Assembly (NCBI RefSeq): GCF_901709675.1
Contig: NC_051088.1
Location: forward strand, 24,647,193-24,711,192
Origin: Syngnathus acus
Lineage: Eukaryota; Chordata; Actinopteri; Syngnathiformes; Syngnathidae
DNA length: 64,000 nucleotides
Direction of reading: 5' to 3'
A model generated the notes under the pieces. It saw only the letters and a list, made by a program, of their open reading frames with translations. It was not told the DNA's origin and ran no database searches. Shown piece by piece: positions 61,280 to 64,000 of the stretch (the stretch's first letter is position 1; every line of letters begins with the position of its first letter). The position numbers were made by a program, and so were the translations under genes.

Positions 61280-64000
61280 ATGGAATTTATCACAGGAGTC
61301 CGACCGTTGTTAATATTCACCTACGTGCTCATTAATGGCATCCTCGTCACCCTGCAAAGCAAAGAAGGTGAGTTGTCACGTCCTTCTTCAAAGTTTCCCC
61401 AGACTCGAACACGCGGAGTACGTACAAGAAAGTGTCAGCGTTTAACACTGAAAACGACCTCAAACACTTGAATCGTCTCTGATAATAATTCATCTCAACA
61501 TTCATTTTATTTTGTAATTGACGATTATAGGTTTTAGATTTTGTACGAGTTCCAGGGTGACAAAAAAGAAATGTATTTAAATTGAATTTTGACATAAATT
61601 CTGCTCCCAAACAGCCAATTTTCTTTCTCTTTTCCACCTATTACATTTTCCCTTCAATTGAACAATAGTATTCATCGCTAAATACCTGCATTATTTTCTC
61701 TAACCACTGATTTGAAATGTCTTTTTATATTCACGATAACATGATAAGAGGCCCATTTGTGACCATACTTTATGATCTTCACAATTTTAAAGGCCTTCTG
61801 AGGGAAATCGTAACTGCGATGTGACCCGCAATAAAAAAAAAGACCGACACTTATCCAACTTTACAACACATGATGACATTGCGTGGGTGTCTCCCTCCAT
61901 CCACAGAGGTGCTTTTGGACATGAAGGCCACAGGAGGTGAGCTGGGCTGGTTGACTTGGCCTTTCGAGCAGGGAGACAAGCCCGGGGTGAGTATCGCTTT
62001 CGCACACACACGTTTTACACACTTGGAATTTGCCCGCACGGAGACTTTGCACAGGAAGGGCCAAGCCTGGCTTGTGTGAAATATTTGACCATTTGACTCG
62101 TGCGGCGAGCTGGCCAAAGGTCTGGGCCTTTTGTGTCAAATGTGCCACTTGTCGGCTGGGCTCACGAGAGGGAAAGGGATTGAAGTCACCCGCCGAGCAT
62201 GTCTGGGCTCTGCCAAAGCGGAGGCAGACAGAATAGCAGCTCCTCCTGAACTGGGAATACTTGTGGCTTCTTGCGGTTTGGAGGCTCGGCCTGCGCAATT
62301 GTATGTTAGCAAGCAATTAACTTTTTCAGGCCGGCCTCTTTTTCTTTTTTTTTTTTTGGGTAATGCTCACAGACACCGCTTCAAACGTGTGTCACGGAAA
62401 ATGAAAATCGTCTTTGTTGTTCCGCATATTGTCATGCGTATTATACAGTAGAAGAGGCGTCTTTGTCCTTTTTCACACTAATTGAGCGGTCCAAAATGTG
62501 TGGTCCTTCTTTAAATGCTGTTTTTATTCCACTTTGTATACCCGGCCGGAGTGCTCACACACATTTTACGCAGCAACTTTGTGTACACAAATTGCATACC
62601 TAGCTTGCCTTTAAAAAGCCCCGTGGGGCTAGTTGTTCCTCGAGCCAAGACTGTGTTCAAACATGTTGCGGCTTTTCCAGAAATATTTGTGGCAACTTTT
62701 AGTGTACAGTGTAAGCGGCGTCGGAAAAGTGACTGGAAATATTGTGGGATCTCGCTGAGCTTTCTCACGCTGCTTTGCTTCGGCAGAGGATTCGCGTTCG
62801 AGCAAAATGAATGAACACTATTCACTTTTGCGTGTTGCCGTGACGTTAATTACTGCTGTGAAGGAAATGAAATCCAGGTTTAGTCTGTCGTGATTGAACC
62901 ATTGTAAGTCATACTAAAGTAGGAATCCGATCCACACCTCAAAATTAGTGTTTGTAATGGAAACGGGTGTAATTGTCATTGAGGCGCTGACGTGACATCA
63001 GAGGTGGAACAAAAATGACCTCTGCTATGGAAACACGGCCTGGCAGCTGCGTAAAGGGGACGTATTGTGAATTTTTTTCCCCCGCAATTTAAAACCATTC
63101 CCAGGTGTCTTAACATGTCTGTGACATGATTTTGTCACAATATCCAAAGAATCAAGATTAACAGCAACATTGCATAGTCGCCATTTTGAGAAATTGAGTC
63201 CGGATTAGTAATGTGTGGATTAGGCTTTACGATCAGGATTTTTGGAGCTGATCATGAATCGCTTTTAAAAAGATCACCAATTTGATGAAAAGATGGACCA
63301 ATCTAGTCAATTAAAAAAATGTTCAGGACTGTACAGTCGACCTATTCGACTTCTAAACTCTCTGCGTTGTCTTCCAGTGGGAGGTGGCTCAGAAGACCCT
63401 GAACGGCTCTCAGTTGTACGCGTACTCTGTTTGCAACGTCGGCGAACGCGAGCAAGACAACTGGCTGCGCACCACCTTCATCCAACGGCGAGCGTCTGCC
63501 TCGCGGGTCTTGGTGGAGCTCCAGTTCATCGTACGCGACTGCAACTCCTTCGACGGCGCCTCCATGACCTGCAAGGAAACCTTCAACCTCTTCACTTCCG
63601 AGTCGGACGTGGACGTGGGCACCACCTTCCGCAAGGGTCAGTTCAAGAAAGTGGCCACCATCGCTCCGGACGAGATCACCAGCAAGAACGAGATGCACAT
63701 CAACACGGAAACGCGGGTGGTGGAGAACCTCTCTCGGAAAGGCTTCTACTTGGCCTTTCAAGACATCGGCGCCTGCGTGGCTCTTCTGTCGGTCAGGGTC
63801 TACTACAAAACGTGCCCCGCCACAGTGATGAGCCTGGCCTCCTTCCCCGAAACGGTGGCCGGCGGCGAGAACCAGGCCCTGAGGGAGGTGAACGGGATAT
63901 GCGTGGATAACGCCGTCAGCGAGGAGCTGCCTCGGGTCTACTGCACCGTGGATGGAGAATGGGTGGTGCCCGTCGGACAGTGCCAGTGCAAAGCCGGCCA
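61280..64000 (+). CDS. epha2: EPHA2-like ephrin receptor, 5' part
   Basis: Three exons are visible, 61280-61367, 61907-61986 and 63378 to the right edge, where the gene is cut. A signal peptide (about residues 1-27, LLIFTYVLINGILVTLQS) is followed by the ephrin-binding domain: EVLLDMKATGGELGWLT, then YAYSVCNV, QDNWLRTTFI, VELQFIVRDCNSF, CKETFNLF, IAPDEIT, and the block RKGFYLAFQDIGACVALLS that is typical of Eph receptors. The Cys-rich region begins at GICVDNAV and DGEWVVPVGQCQC. Resemblance to human EPHA2 is strongest (YYKTCPATVMSLASFPETVAG against [21 protein letters not shown]), and the position beyond SPEN matches human 1p36.13. The fibronectin, transmembrane, kinase and SAM parts lie outside the window. 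Fish can have two epha2 copies; which this is cannot be told. Confidence 0.9.

Overview
The window is genomic DNA of a ray-finned fish, most likely a percomorph teleost. The evidence is vertebrate genes with short GT-AG introns, abundant dinucleotide and tetranucleotide microsatellites, and small hAT-type and other MITEs and SINE-like fragments typical of fish. No bacterial, phage or CRISPR features are present. Exon coordinates were read by eye from splice sites and reading frame; for most genes the summed exon lengths are an exact multiple of three.

Layout. 1-1.9 kb: a BED-finger first exon (minus, cut by the window edge), a GC-rich upstream stretch and a degenerate TTAGGG-like minisatellite. 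2.0-3.2 kb: CCDC115 (minus) with two CLEAR-type E-boxes upstream. 3.7-4.0 kb: tRNA-Glu(TTC) (minus) and tRNA-His(GTG) (plus). 4.5-5.4 kb: EBP (plus), followed by a broken copy of part of its last exon. 6.3-7.9 kb: FKBPL (minus). 9.7-18.7 kb: a tandem pair of unidentified genes that share an RIIa-like dimerization/docking exon and a C-terminal PYRPKGGM motif; the second has a single 5.1-kb exon built of diverged repeats. 20.1-21.5 kb: MAD2L2/REV7 (plus). 22.1-22.4 kb: SMIM1 (minus). 23.2-25.0 kb: TMEM82 (plus). 27.7-47.8 kb: SPEN (plus, 15 coding exons, about 3418 aa). 47.8-61.2 kb: a long stretch without a gene, with microsatellites, mobile-element remnants and possible regulatory sequence. 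61.3 kb to the end: the first three exons of an EPHA2-like receptor, running off the window.

The genes are independent transcription units, not an operon. TMEM82, SPEN and EPHA2 lie close together in human 1p36.13, and MAD2L2 and SMIM1 are also on human 1p36, so the right-hand part looks like conserved synteny. The most unusual locus is the docking-domain pair at 9.7-18.7 kb. Gene 1 (306 aa) carries one copy of a roughly 40-residue module. Gene 2 (about 1759 aa) carries about ten diverged copies, a recent 117-bp tandem array and a Glu-Pro repeat. Both promoters share a CRE-containing block, which suggests, but does not prove, a male germ-cell or flagellar role.
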